DNA of 64,000 nt from Streptomyces sp. V4I2 (GCF_030817655.1 NZ_JAUSZM010000003.1:992001-1056000); one strand, 5' to 3'; positions 27,121 to 35,430 are shown, numbered from the stretch's first letter. The notes: generated by a model not told the origin, from the letters alone. A program made the numbers and translations.

Positions 27121-27135
27121 GGGGGCTGCGCCCCC
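27121..27135. repeat. GGGGGC-TGC-GCCCCC palindrome
   Basis: A 6-bp perfect stem with a 3-base loop, 33 bases before the dienelactone hydrolase start. Short G-run/C-run palindromes of this kind are dispersed in Streptomyces genomes; no function is evident here. Confidence 0.5.
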
Positions 27136-27167
27136 ACCCACGAACTGCCGCACAGGAGTCGAGTGCC

Positions 27168-27875
27168 ATGACCGAACTGCCGAAGTCGACCGGTGCCCCG
27201 GCCCGTCAGAACGTCACGTTCCCCAGTGGCGGGACCACCGCGCACGGCTATCTGGCACTGCCGCCGTCCGGGCGCGGACCGGGCGTCATCGTCATCCAGG
27301 AGTGGTGGGGTCTGACCGACCACATCGCCGACATAGCCGACCGGCTCGCACGGGAGGGTTTCGTCGCCCTCGCCCCCGATCTCTACGGCGGCAATGTGGC
27401 CCACGAGAGCCAGGAGGCCCTGCGGATGATGCAGGCCCTCCCGGTGTCGCGCGGTGTCGAGCTGCTGTCCGGCGCCGTCGACCATCTGCTGTCGCTGCCC
27501 GAGGTCACCTCCGACACGGTCGGCGCGGTCGGCTTCTGCATGGGCGGCGGCTTCGTGCTGTACCTGGCCGCGGCCGATCCTCGGGTGAGCGCCGCCGTGC
27601 CGTTCTATGGCGTCATTCAGGGCGAGCTGCCCGACTTCACGGGGCTCAAGGCGCAGGTGCTCGGGCACTTCGGCGAACTCGACCAGAGCATCCCGGCCCA
27701 GACCGTCGACCGGTTGGCCGAGGCCATTCAGCGGCAGTCGGGGGTGACCCCCGACTTCCGCCGCTACCCGGCCGACCACGCCTTCTTCAACGACGGCCGC
27801 CCGGTCTACCACGCCGAGTCGGCGGACCGCGCCTGGCGAAGCACCGTGCCGTTCCTGCACGAGCAGTTGGGCTGA
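27168..27875 (+). CDS. Dienelactone hydrolase family protein
   Basis: 235 residues from ATG 27168 (ACAGGAG upstream). The fold is clear from GVIVIQEWWGLTDHIADIADRLAREGFVALAPDLYGG. The nucleophile is Cys in VGFCMGGGFVLYLA, the Asp region is GELDQSIP, and the His is in YPADHAFFND. Carboxymethylenebutenolidase-like enzymes hydrolyse lactones or esters. The longer in-frame extension upstream lacks a ribosome site. Confidence 0.93.
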   Translation: MTELPKSTGAPARQNVTFPSGGTTAHGYLALPPSGRGPGVIVIQEWWGLTDHIADIADRLAREGFVALAPDLYGGNVAHESQEALRMMQALPVSRGVELLSGAVDHLLSLPEVTSDTVGAVGFCMGGGFVLYLAAADPRVSAAVPFYGVIQGELPDFTGLKAQVLGHFGELDQSIPAQTVDRLAEAIQRQSGVTPDFRRYPADHAFFNDGRPVYHAESADRAWRSTVPFLHEQLG

Positions 27876-27896
27876 ACCGCTCCTGACTGAACCGCT

Positions 27897-28547
27897 CTAC
27901 GGGTACAGGACGGCGAACAGTCCCTGTGGGCGTGCCCCGTCCGGCGTGGTCCACGGGGCGGCGACGTGTCCGGTCGCGCCCTGCGGTGGGAGGGGCGCGT
28001 CGTCCGGGGCGGGGTGCAGGACCCGGTGCAGGCGGAGCGTCGCGCCCTCCGGCAGGGACAGTTCGGTGCCCTCGTCGGTGTCGGTGACGGTGAGGGCGGC
28101 CGAAGGGGCGGGGACTGCGCCCGCGCAGGAGCGGATGACGTCCGGGTCGGGCGTGTCGTTGATGCTCTGGGCCTGGGCCTGCGCGCGGCCCTCGATCAGG
28201 GCGAGCAACTCGGCCACCAGCACCGGGTCGTGGCAGCCGTCGTAGGCCCACCGCTGCCCCAGGACCCCGTGCTCCATGGTGCCCACGAGGGCGTCCTCCG
28301 CCCCGTCGAGCGGGGCGCCGCGATAGGTGAGCGGCACCAGATAGGTGACCGGGTGGGTGGCGGACGTGTCGGTGACCACCATGAACTCGATGCCGACCTC
28401 GCCCTCCGGATCGTCGAGGCGGAACCCGCCGACCTTGGTCAGCTCAGGGTCGCCGGGACCGCCGGAGTACCAGGGGCGGGTGGGCAGCCAGGCGGTGAGC
28501 AGTTCGAGCTTGGTCGGCTTGAGGGTGGTGCGGTGGATGACGGCCAT
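27897..28547 (-). CDS. Maltokinase N-terminal-cap-like domain protein
   Basis: 216 residues from ATG 28547. AVIHRTTLKPTKLELLTAWLPTRPWYSGG and the following beta-rich segment (VGIEFMVVTDTSATHPVTYLVPLTYRGAPLDGAEDALVGTMEHGVLGQRWAYDGCHDPVLVAELL) correspond to the N-terminal cap of maltokinases and trehalose-synthase fusions, without the kinase domain. Probably a stand-alone carbohydrate-associated or structural homologue. Function unknown. Confidence 0.72.
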   Translation of the reverse strand: MAVIHRTTLKPTKLELLTAWLPTRPWYSGGPGDPELTKVGGFRLDDPEGEVGIEFMVVTDTSATHPVTYLVPLTYRGAPLDGAEDALVGTMEHGVLGQRWAYDGCHDPVLVAELLALIEGRAQAQAQSINDTPDPDVIRSCAGAVPAPSAALTVTDTDEGTELSLPEGATLRLHRVLHPAPDDAPLPPQGATGHVAAPWTTPDGARPQGLFAVLYP

Positions 28548-28699
28548 GCCGAAGGCTCTCTTTCCGTTGCTCGGATGCGGGCCTCCACACTCTGCCACCG
28601 GCGCGGCACCGGGCGGACGGTCACCCGACGAGATCCGGAAAGCGGGCCTAGGTCTCCGGCCCGAGGCGGCGAGAGGGGCGGGCGGGTACCGTCCCCGGC

Positions 28700-29158
28700 A
28701 TGAAGATCACCGAGCCGCCCCGCACCACCGAGCAGCGCAAGCGTGACGTACTGGCCCGTCTGGAACGGGAGTTGGACGTGTGGGTGGCGTCGGCGGGCTC
28801 CGACGGGCTGCCGTGTCTGGTTGCGCTGTGGTTCGTCTGGGACGGCGAGGCCGTCTGGGTGTCCACGCGGCTCACCAATCCCACCGGGCGCAATCTCCGC
28901 GACGGCGGCCGGGCCCGGCTGGCGTTCGGCGACACCCAGGATGTGGTCCTTCTCGACGGGGAGGTGCGGACGTTCGAGGGGCGGGAGGTGCCGGGCTCGG
29001 CCGCCGACGCGTTCGCGGCGAGGACGGGCTGGGATCCGCGCGCGGACAGCGCGTCGTACGCGTTCTTCCGCATCCTGCCGTACGCCGTGCAGTCCTGGCA
29101 CGGGGAGCATGAGTTGCGCGGGCGGCATGTGATGCGCGACGGCGTGTGGGTTGCCTGA
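28700..29158 (+). CDS. Pyridoxamine-5'-phosphate-oxidase-fold (possibly F420-dependent) protein
   Basis: 152 residues. The split-barrel fold is indicated by RERELDVWVASAGSDGLPCLVALWFVWDGEAVWVSTRLTNPTGRNLRDGGRARLAFGDTQDVVLLDGEVRTFEG. This matches flavin/F420 reductase-like PPOX proteins. The cofactor cannot be decided from sequence. It ends five bases before the convergent aldo/keto reductase stop. Confidence 0.82.
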   Translation: MKITEPPRTTEQRKRDVLARLERELDVWVASAGSDGLPCLVALWFVWDGEAVWVSTRLTNPTGRNLRDGGRARLAFGDTQDVVLLDGEVRTFEGREVPGSAADAFAARTGWDPRADSASYAFFRILPYAVQSWHGEHELRGRHVMRDGVWVA

Positions 29159-29163
29159 GCCGG

Positions 29164-30072
29164 TCAACCGGCCTTTTGGTGCAGCGCGTTGAGCGTGGCC
29201 AGCTCGTCGTCGGTGAGGCGGATCGCGCCCGCGGTCACGTTCTCGGCTAGGTGGTCCGGGTTGCCGGTGCCCGGGATGGCCAGCACGTGCGGGCCTTGGT
29301 GCAGGGTCCAGGCGATTCTGACCTGGGCGGGGGTCGCGTCGTGGGCCCGGGCGACGGCGAGCACCGCGTCCTCGTGGTGGGTGGTCGCGCCCATGGGACC
29401 GGCGTCGCCCGCGACGGCGAAGAACGGCACGAAGGCGATGCCCTGTTCGCCGCACAGCCGCAGCACTTCGTCGGTGGCGGGGTCGTGGGAGTCGAGTCCG
29501 AACCGGTTCTGCACGCACACCACCGGCGCGACAGCCTGCGCCTCGGCCAGATGCCGGGGCTCGATGCCGGAGATGCCGAGGTGCCGGATCAGGCCCTCCG
29601 CGCGAAGGTCGGCGAGGGCACCGAAGTGCTCGGCGATCGAATCCTGCCCGGTGCGGCGGAGGTTGACGACGTCGAGGTGGTCGCGGCCGAGCTGGCGCAG
29701 GTTCTCCTCGACGTGGCCGCGCAGTGCGTCGGGGCGGGGGGCCGAGGTGCTCCACTCCCCCGAGCAGTGGCGGAACGGACCGACCTTGGTGACCACGACC
29801 AGGTCGTCGGCGTACGGCGACAGCGCGCTGTTGATGAGTTCGTTGGCGGAGCGCAGGGCGGAGAAGTAGAAGGCGGCCGTGTCGATGTGGTTCACACCGA
29901 GCTCGACCGCCTTGCGCAGGACGGCGATCGAGCGTTCACGGTCGCTGGGCGTCCCATGGTGGAAGGCGGCGCTGCCCGTCAACCGCATCGCGCCGAAGCC
30001 GATGCGGTTGACGGTGAGGTCGCCGAGTTTCCAGGTGCCCGCGGCGTCCGCGACGATCGTTTCGGAGGTCAT
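29164..30072 (-). CDS. Aldo/keto reductase
   Basis: 302 residues from ATG 30072. LTVNRIGFGAMRLTGSAAF, then VELGVNHIDTAAFYFSALRSANELI (catalytic Tyr region), VVVTKVGPF, HLGISGIEPRHLAEA and the NADP-binding VLAIPGTGNPDHLAENVTAGAIRLTDDELATL are all standard. It is a single-domain cytosolic reductase distinct from the YghZ-type one at 22973. Substrate unknown. Confidence 0.9.
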   Translation of the reverse strand: MTSETIVADAAGTWKLGDLTVNRIGFGAMRLTGSAAFHHGTPSDRERSIAVLRKAVELGVNHIDTAAFYFSALRSANELINSALSPYADDLVVVTKVGPFRHCSGEWSTSAPRPDALRGHVEENLRQLGRDHLDVVNLRRTGQDSIAEHFGALADLRAEGLIRHLGISGIEPRHLAEAQAVAPVVCVQNRFGLDSHDPATDEVLRLCGEQGIAFVPFFAVAGDAGPMGATTHHEDAVLAVARAHDATPAQVRIAWTLHQGPHVLAIPGTGNPDHLAENVTAGAIRLTDDELATLNALHQKAG

Positions 30073-30136
30073 CGGCGGAGTCTGGCACACGGGCGGCACA
30101 CCGCCGTATGCACTTTACGAACTCCTTTACGGCACC

Positions 30137-31018
30137 TCAGCAGTACAGATTGCCGCCCGGCGACACCCCGAGGATCTGGGTGAACTGCTGGTACTTGGTC
30201 ACCCGGCTCTGCACCTGCGCCGGGTTCTTGCCGTCGCACTCCAGGGAGCCGTTGATGCTGCGGATCGTCTGGCCGAAGCCGGCGCTGTTGACCATGGCGT
30301 TGTGCGGGGTCATGGTGCCGGGGCCGCTCTGGGTGTTCCAGTACCACAGGGCCGTCTTCCAGGCGACGGCCGCGTCGTTCTGCACCAGCCAGGGGTTGTT
30401 GAGCAGGTCTATCCCCAGGGCGTCGCCCGCGGCCTTGTAGTTGAAGTTCCAGCTGAGCTGGATCGGGCCGCGCCCGTAGTAGGCGGCCTGCCCGGCCGGA
30501 CAGCCGTAGGGCCGGCTCCAGTCGCAGTAGTGCGGGTAGTTGGCGGTGTTCTGCTCGACCACGTGCACCAACCCGCCCGTCTCGTGGCTGACGTTGGCGA
30601 GGAAGGCGGCCGCCTCCTGCTTCTTCACCGTGTCACTGCCGGTGTTGGCGAAGCCGGGGTAGGCACTGAGGGCGGCGGTCAGGCCGCTGTACGTGTAGAA
30701 CGGGTTCCGGCTCGGGAACATCTGGTTGAACTGGGCCTCGCTCACCACGAAGGTGGCGACGGAGCCGCTGTCGCAGGCGTACGGCTCCCAGTACCAGGTG
30801 CTGATGGTCGGGTCGTAGCCCGGGTTGTCGTGTTCGGCGATGTAGGCCTTGCCGTCGGTGTACCGCACGACGTTGCCGGTGACGTACGACTTTCCCGCCA
30901 CCCAGCTCGGATAGCTCGAGCAGGCGGCGGCGGACGCGGGCGAGGCCGGCAGCAGGACCGGCACAGCGCCGCCGAGGACGAGAGCGGCGACCACGGCGGA
31001 GATACGGCGTCTCGACAC
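30137..31018 (-). CDS. Secreted GH19 chitinase with N-terminal chitin-binding module
   Basis: 293 residues from GTG 31018, chosen because AAAGGAG lies eight bases upstream and a Sec signal peptide follows at once (RRRISAVVAALVLGG, cleavage near ASPASAAA). A CBM5/12-type module (YPSWVAGKSYVTGNVVRYTDGKAYIAEH) follows. The GH19 domain has its catalytic Glu in VSHETGGLVHVVEQ and the signature YYGRGPIQLSWNFNY. Hydrolyses chitin outside the cell. An in-frame GTG at 31147 also has AAAGGAG upstream and would add 43 Pro/His-rich residues. Two DasR-like operators lie upstream. Confidence 0.93.
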   Translation of the reverse strand: MSRRRISAVVAALVLGGAVPVLLPASPASAAACSSYPSWVAGKSYVTGNVVRYTDGKAYIAEHDNPGYDPTISTWYWEPYACDSGSVATFVVSEAQFNQMFPSRNPFYTYSGLTAALSAYPGFANTGSDTVKKQEAAAFLANVSHETGGLVHVVEQNTANYPHYCDWSRPYGCPAGQAAYYGRGPIQLSWNFNYKAAGDALGIDLLNNPWLVQNDAAVAWKTALWYWNTQSGPGTMTPHNAMVNSAGFGQTIRSINGSLECDGKNPAQVQSRVTKYQQFTQILGVSPGGNLYC

Positions 31019-31155
31019 AGGATCAACTCCTTTGCGGAGCACGGCCGCACCCGGACAAGGGCAGGGCGGAGCCGGGCCTTGAGCGCACGTGCCGGTCGGC
31101 CCGGCACGGCGTGGGCGCGGCCGTGGTGGGGGGTGGTGGTGGCACACTCAACTCC

Positions 31156-31188
31156 TTTGGTCTGTACCAGTCAAGGGTGTAGACCAGT
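31156..31188 (-). promoter_or_regulatory. Two DasR-like (dre) / chitinase direct-repeat sites
   Basis: On the minus strand, ACTGGTCTACACCCTT (31173-31188) and ACTGGTACAGACCAAA (31156-31171) match the dre consensus ACTGGTCTAGACCACT at 13 and 12 of 16 positions. Tandem copies like this are known upstream of Streptomyces chitinase genes, where DasR represses until N-acetylglucosamine signals arrive. Match seen directly; regulator inferred. Confidence 0.7.
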
Positions 31189-31246
31189 CAACTCACGTGG
31201 GGCGCGGGGAATGGCGGGTCGGGGCTCGGTCGGAGAAGGTGAGGAG

Positions 31247-32110
31247 ATGAGCGAGCAGCAGGTCGACGTGTGGGCCGCCGGTGATGCCTACGAGCGGTAC
31301 ATGGGCCGGTGGAGCCGGCTGGTCGCGGCCCGGTTCGTGTCCTGGCTCGGCTGCGAGGCCGGTCTGCGGTGGCTGGACGTGGGCTGCGGCTCGGGGGCGT
31401 TGACGCAGGCGGTGGCCGCCCGCTGCCGCCCCCGGACGCTGCTGGGGTTGGAGCCGTCCCCCGGGTTCGTGGCCACGGCCCGGGCTGCCGTCTCCGCACC
31501 GGCGCGCTTCGCCCGGGCGGACGCACAGTCGCTGCCGGTGCCCGACGCCGTGTTCGACGTGGCCGTCAGCGGACTCGTCCTGAACTTCCTGCCCGAGCCG
31601 GGCAGCGCGGTGGCCGAGGCGGCCCGGGCGGTGCGGCCGGGCGGGCTGGTCGCCGCGTATGTGTGGGACTACGCCGAAGGCATGGGGTTCCTGCGCCGCT
31701 TCTGGGATGCCGCGATCGCGGTGGATCCGTCGGCCGGGGCGCTGGAGGAGGGTGGCCGGTTCCCGCTGTGCGGCCCGGAGCCGCTGCGGGAGCTGTGGAG
31801 TGGGGCAGGGCTGGTGGAGACGGCCGTCGCCCCGATCGAGGTCCCGACCCGCTTCGCCGGGTTCGCCGATCTGTGGGAGCCGTTCCTGGCAGGCCAGGGC
31901 CCGGCTCCCGGTTACGTGGCAGCGCTGTCGCCGGACGTGCGAGCCCGGCTGCGGGAGACCCTGCGGGAGGCGGTGCGGACCGGTCCGGACGGAACGATCG
32001 AGCTAGCGGCCCGCGCCTGGGCGGTCCGCGGTCGCAGGCCCGCCGCCGGCACGGAACCAGCGGGCCCGGACCTTCACCTGCGTACGGGCCCAGAACCTTC
32101 ACCTACGTAG
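31247..32110 (+). CDS. Class I SAM-dependent methyltransferase
   Basis: 287 residues from ATG 31247 (AGGTGAGGAG upstream). Motif I is LRWLDVGCGSGALTQAVA, followed by LLGLEPSPGFVATARA, the FARADAQSLPVPDAVFDVAVSGLVLNFLPEP core and the post-motif GGLVAAYVWDYAEGMGFLRRFWD. This resembles UbiE/COQ5-type enzymes. Substrate unknown. Confidence 0.88.
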   Translation: MSEQQVDVWAAGDAYERYMGRWSRLVAARFVSWLGCEAGLRWLDVGCGSGALTQAVAARCRPRTLLGLEPSPGFVATARAAVSAPARFARADAQSLPVPDAVFDVAVSGLVLNFLPEPGSAVAEAARAVRPGGLVAAYVWDYAEGMGFLRRFWDAAIAVDPSAGALEEGGRFPLCGPEPLRELWSGAGLVETAVAPIEVPTRFAGFADLWEPFLAGQGPAPGYVAALSPDVRARLRETLREAVRTGPDGTIELAARAWAVRGRRPAAGTEPAGPDLHLRTGPEPSPT

Positions 32111-32130
32111 GTGACGCGTGCGGTCGGCGA

Positions 32131-32577
32131 TCAGCGAGCGGACTCCGCCGACGCCCCGTCGAGGGTGTCGACCAGCCGCTCCAGCAGGCCGCGCAGCAGT
32201 TCGTCGTCGCCGTTGTTCATGACCGGCCAGCGCTCGCGCACCTCGCGGCTGATGCGCCGCCAGTAGCTCTGGCCGCGCGGGGTGAGGTGGGCGAGGATGC
32301 GGCGGCGGTCCAGGGGGTCCACCCGCCGGTAGACGAGGTTCTGGTCGACGAGGTGGTCGACCAGCTTGGTGAGCGTCGGCGGCGGCAGGAACACCGCTCC
32401 GGCCACCGCCGTCATGTTGTGCCCCTCGCCGTCTGCGAGCAGGGCCAGCACCCGCCAGGAATCGAGCGAGCAGCCGTCCTCGTCGAGGACGGTCTGAAGC
32501 CTCCGCGCGGCCAGTCGTTCGGCCCGCGTCAACAGCTGCATCAGATCCTGGGGCTGGCGCGGAGGTGGGGTGGGCAT
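32131..32577 (-). CDS. MarR-family transcriptional regulator
   Basis: 148 residues from ATG 32577 (GAGGAGAAGG upstream). The winged helix is LDSWRVLALLADGEGHNMTAVAGAVFLPPPTLTKLVDHLVDQNLVYRRVDPLDRRRILAHLTPRGQ, including the DxRR wing. It is divergent from the AmiC-like gene across 169 bases and convergent with the methyltransferase. The target is unknown; the neighbouring amide/urea genes are possible. Confidence 0.9.
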   Translation of the reverse strand: MPTPPPRQPQDLMQLLTRAERLAARRLQTVLDEDGCSLDSWRVLALLADGEGHNMTAVAGAVFLPPPTLTKLVDHLVDQNLVYRRVDPLDRRRILAHLTPRGQSYWRRISREVRERWPVMNNGDDELLRGLLERLVDTLDGASAESAR

Positions 32578-32746
32578 CCTTCTCCTCGGTCCCGGGGTCC
32601 GGTCATCGTACAAGTGCCGCTCCCCAAAGAGCCGCCCGCTTCCCGCGCCTCCCCCCGCTCCCTCACCCCCACCGACCCCAGAGACCCTCACGACCGGTCC
32701 ACGAGACGGGCTGGAGTTCACCGGGCCGACCCGGAATCATGACCGC

Positions 32747-33859
32747 ATGCTCGAGCTCGATCCCCACCCGCTCGACTGGTTCACAGTCGACGACTCAGCG
32801 ATCAGCGTGGCACTGGTGTTCCCGATGCAGGGAGCGGCGGGGATCTTCGGGCCGGCCTGTGAACTGTGCGCGCGGCTGGCCGCGGAGGAGATCAACCACG
32901 CGGGCGGGGTGCTCGGCAAGGAACTGCGGCTCCTGCCGGTCGACGGCGGCGCCGAGCCGCAGGAGATCGCCGACCGGGTCGAGGCCCTGGTGGAGCTGGG
33001 CGTCGTCCAGGGCGTCACCGGCTGGCACATCTCCTCGGTACGCCAGGCGCTGGCCCCGCGGATCGCGCACCGTGTGCCGTACGTCTACACCGCGCTGTAC
33101 GAGGGCGGCGAGCACACCACGGGCGTCTTCCTGACCAGCGAGACACCCGACGACCAACTCCGCCCGGCGATGCGCCTGTTGGCGGGTGAGCGCAGGGTGC
33201 GGCGCTGGTTCGTGGTCGGCAACGACTATGTGTGGCCGCGCCGCACCGCGCGGGCCGCCCGCGCCTACGCGCGCGAGTCCGGTGGCGATATCTGCGGCCA
33301 GGCCTATCTCCCGCTGGGCACCCACGAGTTCGACGCGGTGCTGCGCCGCATCGAGGAGTCTCAGGCGGATGCCGTCCTGATGCTCCTGGTGGGCAGTGAC
33401 GCGGTGCGCTTCAACCGGGCGTTCGCCGCCGCCGGGCTCGACCAGTGCTGTCTGAGGCTGAGCACGCTCATGGACGAGAACATGCTGATGGCCAGCGGCC
33501 CCACGGCCACGGCGGACCTCTACAGCACCGCCGGGTTCTTCGCCTCCCTGGCGAACCAGGACACCCTCGACTTCCACGGCCAGTACGCCGGGCGGTTCGG
33601 CGTCGAGGCGCCGGCCGCGGGCAGCCTCGGCGAATCCTGTTACGAGGGCGTGCTGTTGCTCGCCGCGCTCATCGCCCGCGCCCGCACGCTGGACGTGGCG
33701 GCGATCGGCGCGGCGGCCGACTCCGTGTCCTACGAGGGACCGCGGGGACTGTTGCGGCTGCGGGGCAGCCATGTGCGACAGCGGATCTACCTCGCCCGGG
33801 CGGACGGCGTGGACTTCGACGTCCTCACCCAGCTCGACCTCGACCCCGCCCGCCCTTGA
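32747..33859 (+). CDS. Cytosolic periplasmic-binding-fold protein, AmiC/UrtA-like
   Basis: 370 residues from ATG 32747. It aligns by eye with UrtA: ISVALVFPMQGAAGIFGPACELCARLAAEEINHAGGVLGKELRLLPVDGGAEPQEIADRV, then WFVVGNDYVWPRRTARAARAYARESGGDICGQAYLPLGTHEFDAVL. Unlike UrtA (34174) it has no signal peptide or lipobox, so it is cytosolic, like AmiC, the amide sensor of Pseudomonas. AmiC acts with AmiR on leader RNA; no ANTAR protein is encoded in this window. Probable intracellular sensor of urea or short amides, inferred from fold and position. Confidence 0.8.
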   Translation: MLELDPHPLDWFTVDDSAISVALVFPMQGAAGIFGPACELCARLAAEEINHAGGVLGKELRLLPVDGGAEPQEIADRVEALVELGVVQGVTGWHISSVRQALAPRIAHRVPYVYTALYEGGEHTTGVFLTSETPDDQLRPAMRLLAGERRVRRWFVVGNDYVWPRRTARAARAYARESGGDICGQAYLPLGTHEFDAVLRRIEESQADAVLMLLVGSDAVRFNRAFAAAGLDQCCLRLSTLMDENMLMASGPTATADLYSTAGFFASLANQDTLDFHGQYAGRFGVEAPAAGSLGESCYEGVLLLAALIARARTLDVAAIGAAADSVSYEGPRGLLRLRGSHVRQRIYLARADGVDFDVLTQLDLDPARP

Positions 33860-33884
33860 CATGTACCTACCCCACCGAGATACT
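33856..33884 (+). promoter_or_regulatory. Candidate housekeeping promoter TTGACA-N17-GATACT
   Basis: A consensus -35 (TTGACA, 33856-33861, overlapping the AmiC-like stop codon) is separated by 17 bases from GATACT (33879-33884, 4 of 6 matches). It would start transcription near 33891, just before the terminator at 33908-33957. Confidence 0.45.
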
Positions 33885-33907
33885 TCACGCAGGAAGTAAT
33901 TAGAATG

Positions 33908-33957
33908 CCTCGGGCGACGTGTGAATTCCGGTGAGGAATGCGGCCCGAGGTTTTTTT
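33908..33957 (+). terminator. Intrinsic terminator with T7 tract upstream of urtA
   Basis: CCTCGGGC (33908-33915) pairs with GCCCGAGG (33943-33950), an inner ATTCC/GGAAT hairpin fills the loop, and seven Ts follow (33951-33957). T-tract terminators are uncommon in Streptomyces. It ends the AmiC-like gene, or attenuates the leader if the promoter at 33856 is used. Confidence 0.8.
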
Positions 33958-34001
33958 GTGTCCCGTTTCGTTTCCTGCGGAGAGCCGGAAGATACAGCCG
34001 G

Positions 34002-34017
34002 GTAAGTCACGCGAAAC
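34002..34017 (+). promoter_or_regulatory. GlnR-box-like half pair upstream of urtA
   Basis: GTAAG-N6-GAAAC fits the actinobacterial GlnR pattern gTnAc-N6-GaAAc at nine of ten positions, counting the n. urt genes are nitrogen-regulated in many bacteria. Only one pair is seen, and no promoter downstream is obvious. Confidence 0.4.
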
Positions 34018-34054
34018 GCAACGGCAACAGGCTGACTTGAGGCTGTGGACCGCA

Positions 34055-34179
34055 CTTCAGGGAACCAGCCGGTACGCCACCAGGGGAAAGCTGGACGCTC
34101 GCGTCACCACCGCGACTGAAGGGCTGCTGATTCCTTCCCTTTCAGTTGTCCTCCCCGGGACAAGGAGGTTCTTTTGTCC
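34055..34179 (+). ncRNA. Structured 5' leader of urtA with mutually exclusive helices (candidate riboswitch)
   Basis: P1 is CTTCAG (34055-34060) with CTGAAG (34116-34121), enclosing CCAGC/GCTGG (34065-34069/34090-34094) and a GACG/CGTC hairpin (34094-34105). The 3' strand of P1 can instead pair as CTGAAGGG (34116-34123) with CCCTTTCAG (34137-34145). Next, GGACAA (34158-34163) can pair with TTGTCC at 34146-34151 or with the identical TTGTCC at 34174-34179, which contains the TTG start codon. CCTCC (34150-34154) can also pair with the ribosome site GGAGG (34164-34168). This is switch-like architecture; I match it to no riboswitch class I know. Existence and ligand are inferred. Confidence 0.5.
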
Positions 34180-35430
34180 AGCGTTCCCAGCATTCACCGG
34201 CGTCGGCTTCTGGCCGGTACCGCGGCGCTCGCCGCCGTCGTGGCGCTCTCCGCGTGCGGCGCGAAGACCGACGCGGCAGGCTCGTCCGACAAGGCCGCGA
34301 AGATCGACTCAAGCGGTGACACGGTCAAGGTCGGCCTGCTCAACTCGCTCTCCGGCACCATGGCGATCAGCGAGGTGACCGTACGCAATTCGCTCCAGCT
34401 CGCCATCGCGGAGATCAACGCCAAGGGCGGTGTCCTCGGCAAGAAGATCAAGCCGATCAGCGAGGACGGCGCCTCCGACTGGCCGACCTTCGCCGAGAAG
34501 GCCACCAAGCTGATCAAGGAGGACGGCGTCGCGGCCACCTTCGGCTGCTGGACCTCCGCCAGCCGCAAGGCCGTCAAGCCGGTGTTCGAGAAGAACAAGT
34601 CGCTGCTCTTCTACCCCGTGCAGTACGAGGGCCTGGAGGAGTCGCCGTACATCTTCTACACCGGCGCCACGACGAACCAGCAGATCATCCCGGCCCTCGA
34701 CTACCTCAAGAGCCAGGGCAAGAAGAAGCTCTACCTGGTCGGCAGCGACTACGTCTTCCCGCGGACCGCCAACAAGGAGATCAAGGCGTACGCGAAGGCC
34801 AACGGCATGACGATCCTCGGCGAGGACTACGCGCCGCTGGGCTCCACGGAGTTCAGCACGATCGCCAACAAGGTGAAGGCGTCGAAGGCGGACGCCGTCT
34901 TCAACACCCTCAACGGCGACTCGAACGTGGCCTTCTTCAAGGAGTACAAGTCCGCCGGGCTCAGCGCCGCGACCATGCCGGTCGTCTCGGTGTCGATCGC
35001 CGAGGAAGAGGTCAAGTCGATCGGAACGCAGTACCTGGAAGGGCAGTTGACGGCCTGGAACTACTACCAGACCACCCCGGGCGCCGCGAACACCACGTTC
35101 GTGAAGGCGTACAAGGCCAAGTACGGCGCGGACAAGCCGACCAGTGACCCGATGGAGGCCGCGTACACCTCGGTCTACCTGTGGAAGGCGATGGTCGAGA
35201 AGGCGAAGTCCTTCGACCCGGAGAAGGTGAAGGCCGCCTCCGACGGCATCACCTTCGACGCGCCCGAGGGCCTGGTCACCGTGGACGGTGCCTCGCAGCA
35301 CATCTACAAGACCGCCCGGATCGGCAAGGTCGGCAGCGACGGTCTGATCGAGCAGGTGTGGGACTCCGGAAAGCCCATCAAGCCGGACCCGTTCCTCAAG
35401 GGCTACCCCTGGGCCGCCGGCCTGTCCTGA
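34174..35430 (+). CDS. urtA: Urea ABC transporter substrate-binding lipoprotein
   Basis: 418 residues from TTG 34174, with GGAGG five bases upstream. Signal: [21 protein letters not shown], a lipobox with a twin-arginine-like stretch. The UrtA signature is clear: [95 protein letters not shown]. Binds urea, or possibly short amides as in FmdD, outside the membrane. First gene of urtABCDE; start codon and ribosome site lie within the switch-like leader. Confidence 0.92.
   Translation: MSSVPSIHRRRLLAGTAALAAVVALSACGAKTDAAGSSDKAAKIDSSGDTVKVGLLNSLSGTMAISEVTVRNSLQLAIAEINAKGGVLGKKIKPISEDGASDWPTFAEKATKLIKEDGVAATFGCWTSASRKAVKPVFEKNKSLLFYPVQYEGLEESPYIFYTGATTNQQIIPALDYLKSQGKKKLYLVGSDYVFPRTANKEIKAYAKANGMTILGEDYAPLGSTEFSTIANKVKASKADAVFNTLNGDSNVAFFKEYKSAGLSAATMPVVSVSIAEEEVKSIGTQYLEGQLTAWNYYQTTPGAANTTFVKAYKAKYGADKPTSDPMEAAYTSVYLWKAMVEKAKSFDPEKVKAASDGITFDAPEGLVTVDGASQHIYKTARIGKVGSDGLIEQVWDSGKPIKPDPFLKGYPWAAGLS

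Noticed and set aside
27121..27135. GGGGGC palindrome as a terminator for the VOC gene
   Set aside because: It lies upstream of that gene's start, on the wrong side; more likely a dispersed repeat.
34021..34145. Cobalamin or guanidine-I riboswitch before urtA
   Set aside because: A few short words resemble B12-box text, but the conserved cores and helix order of both classes are missing.
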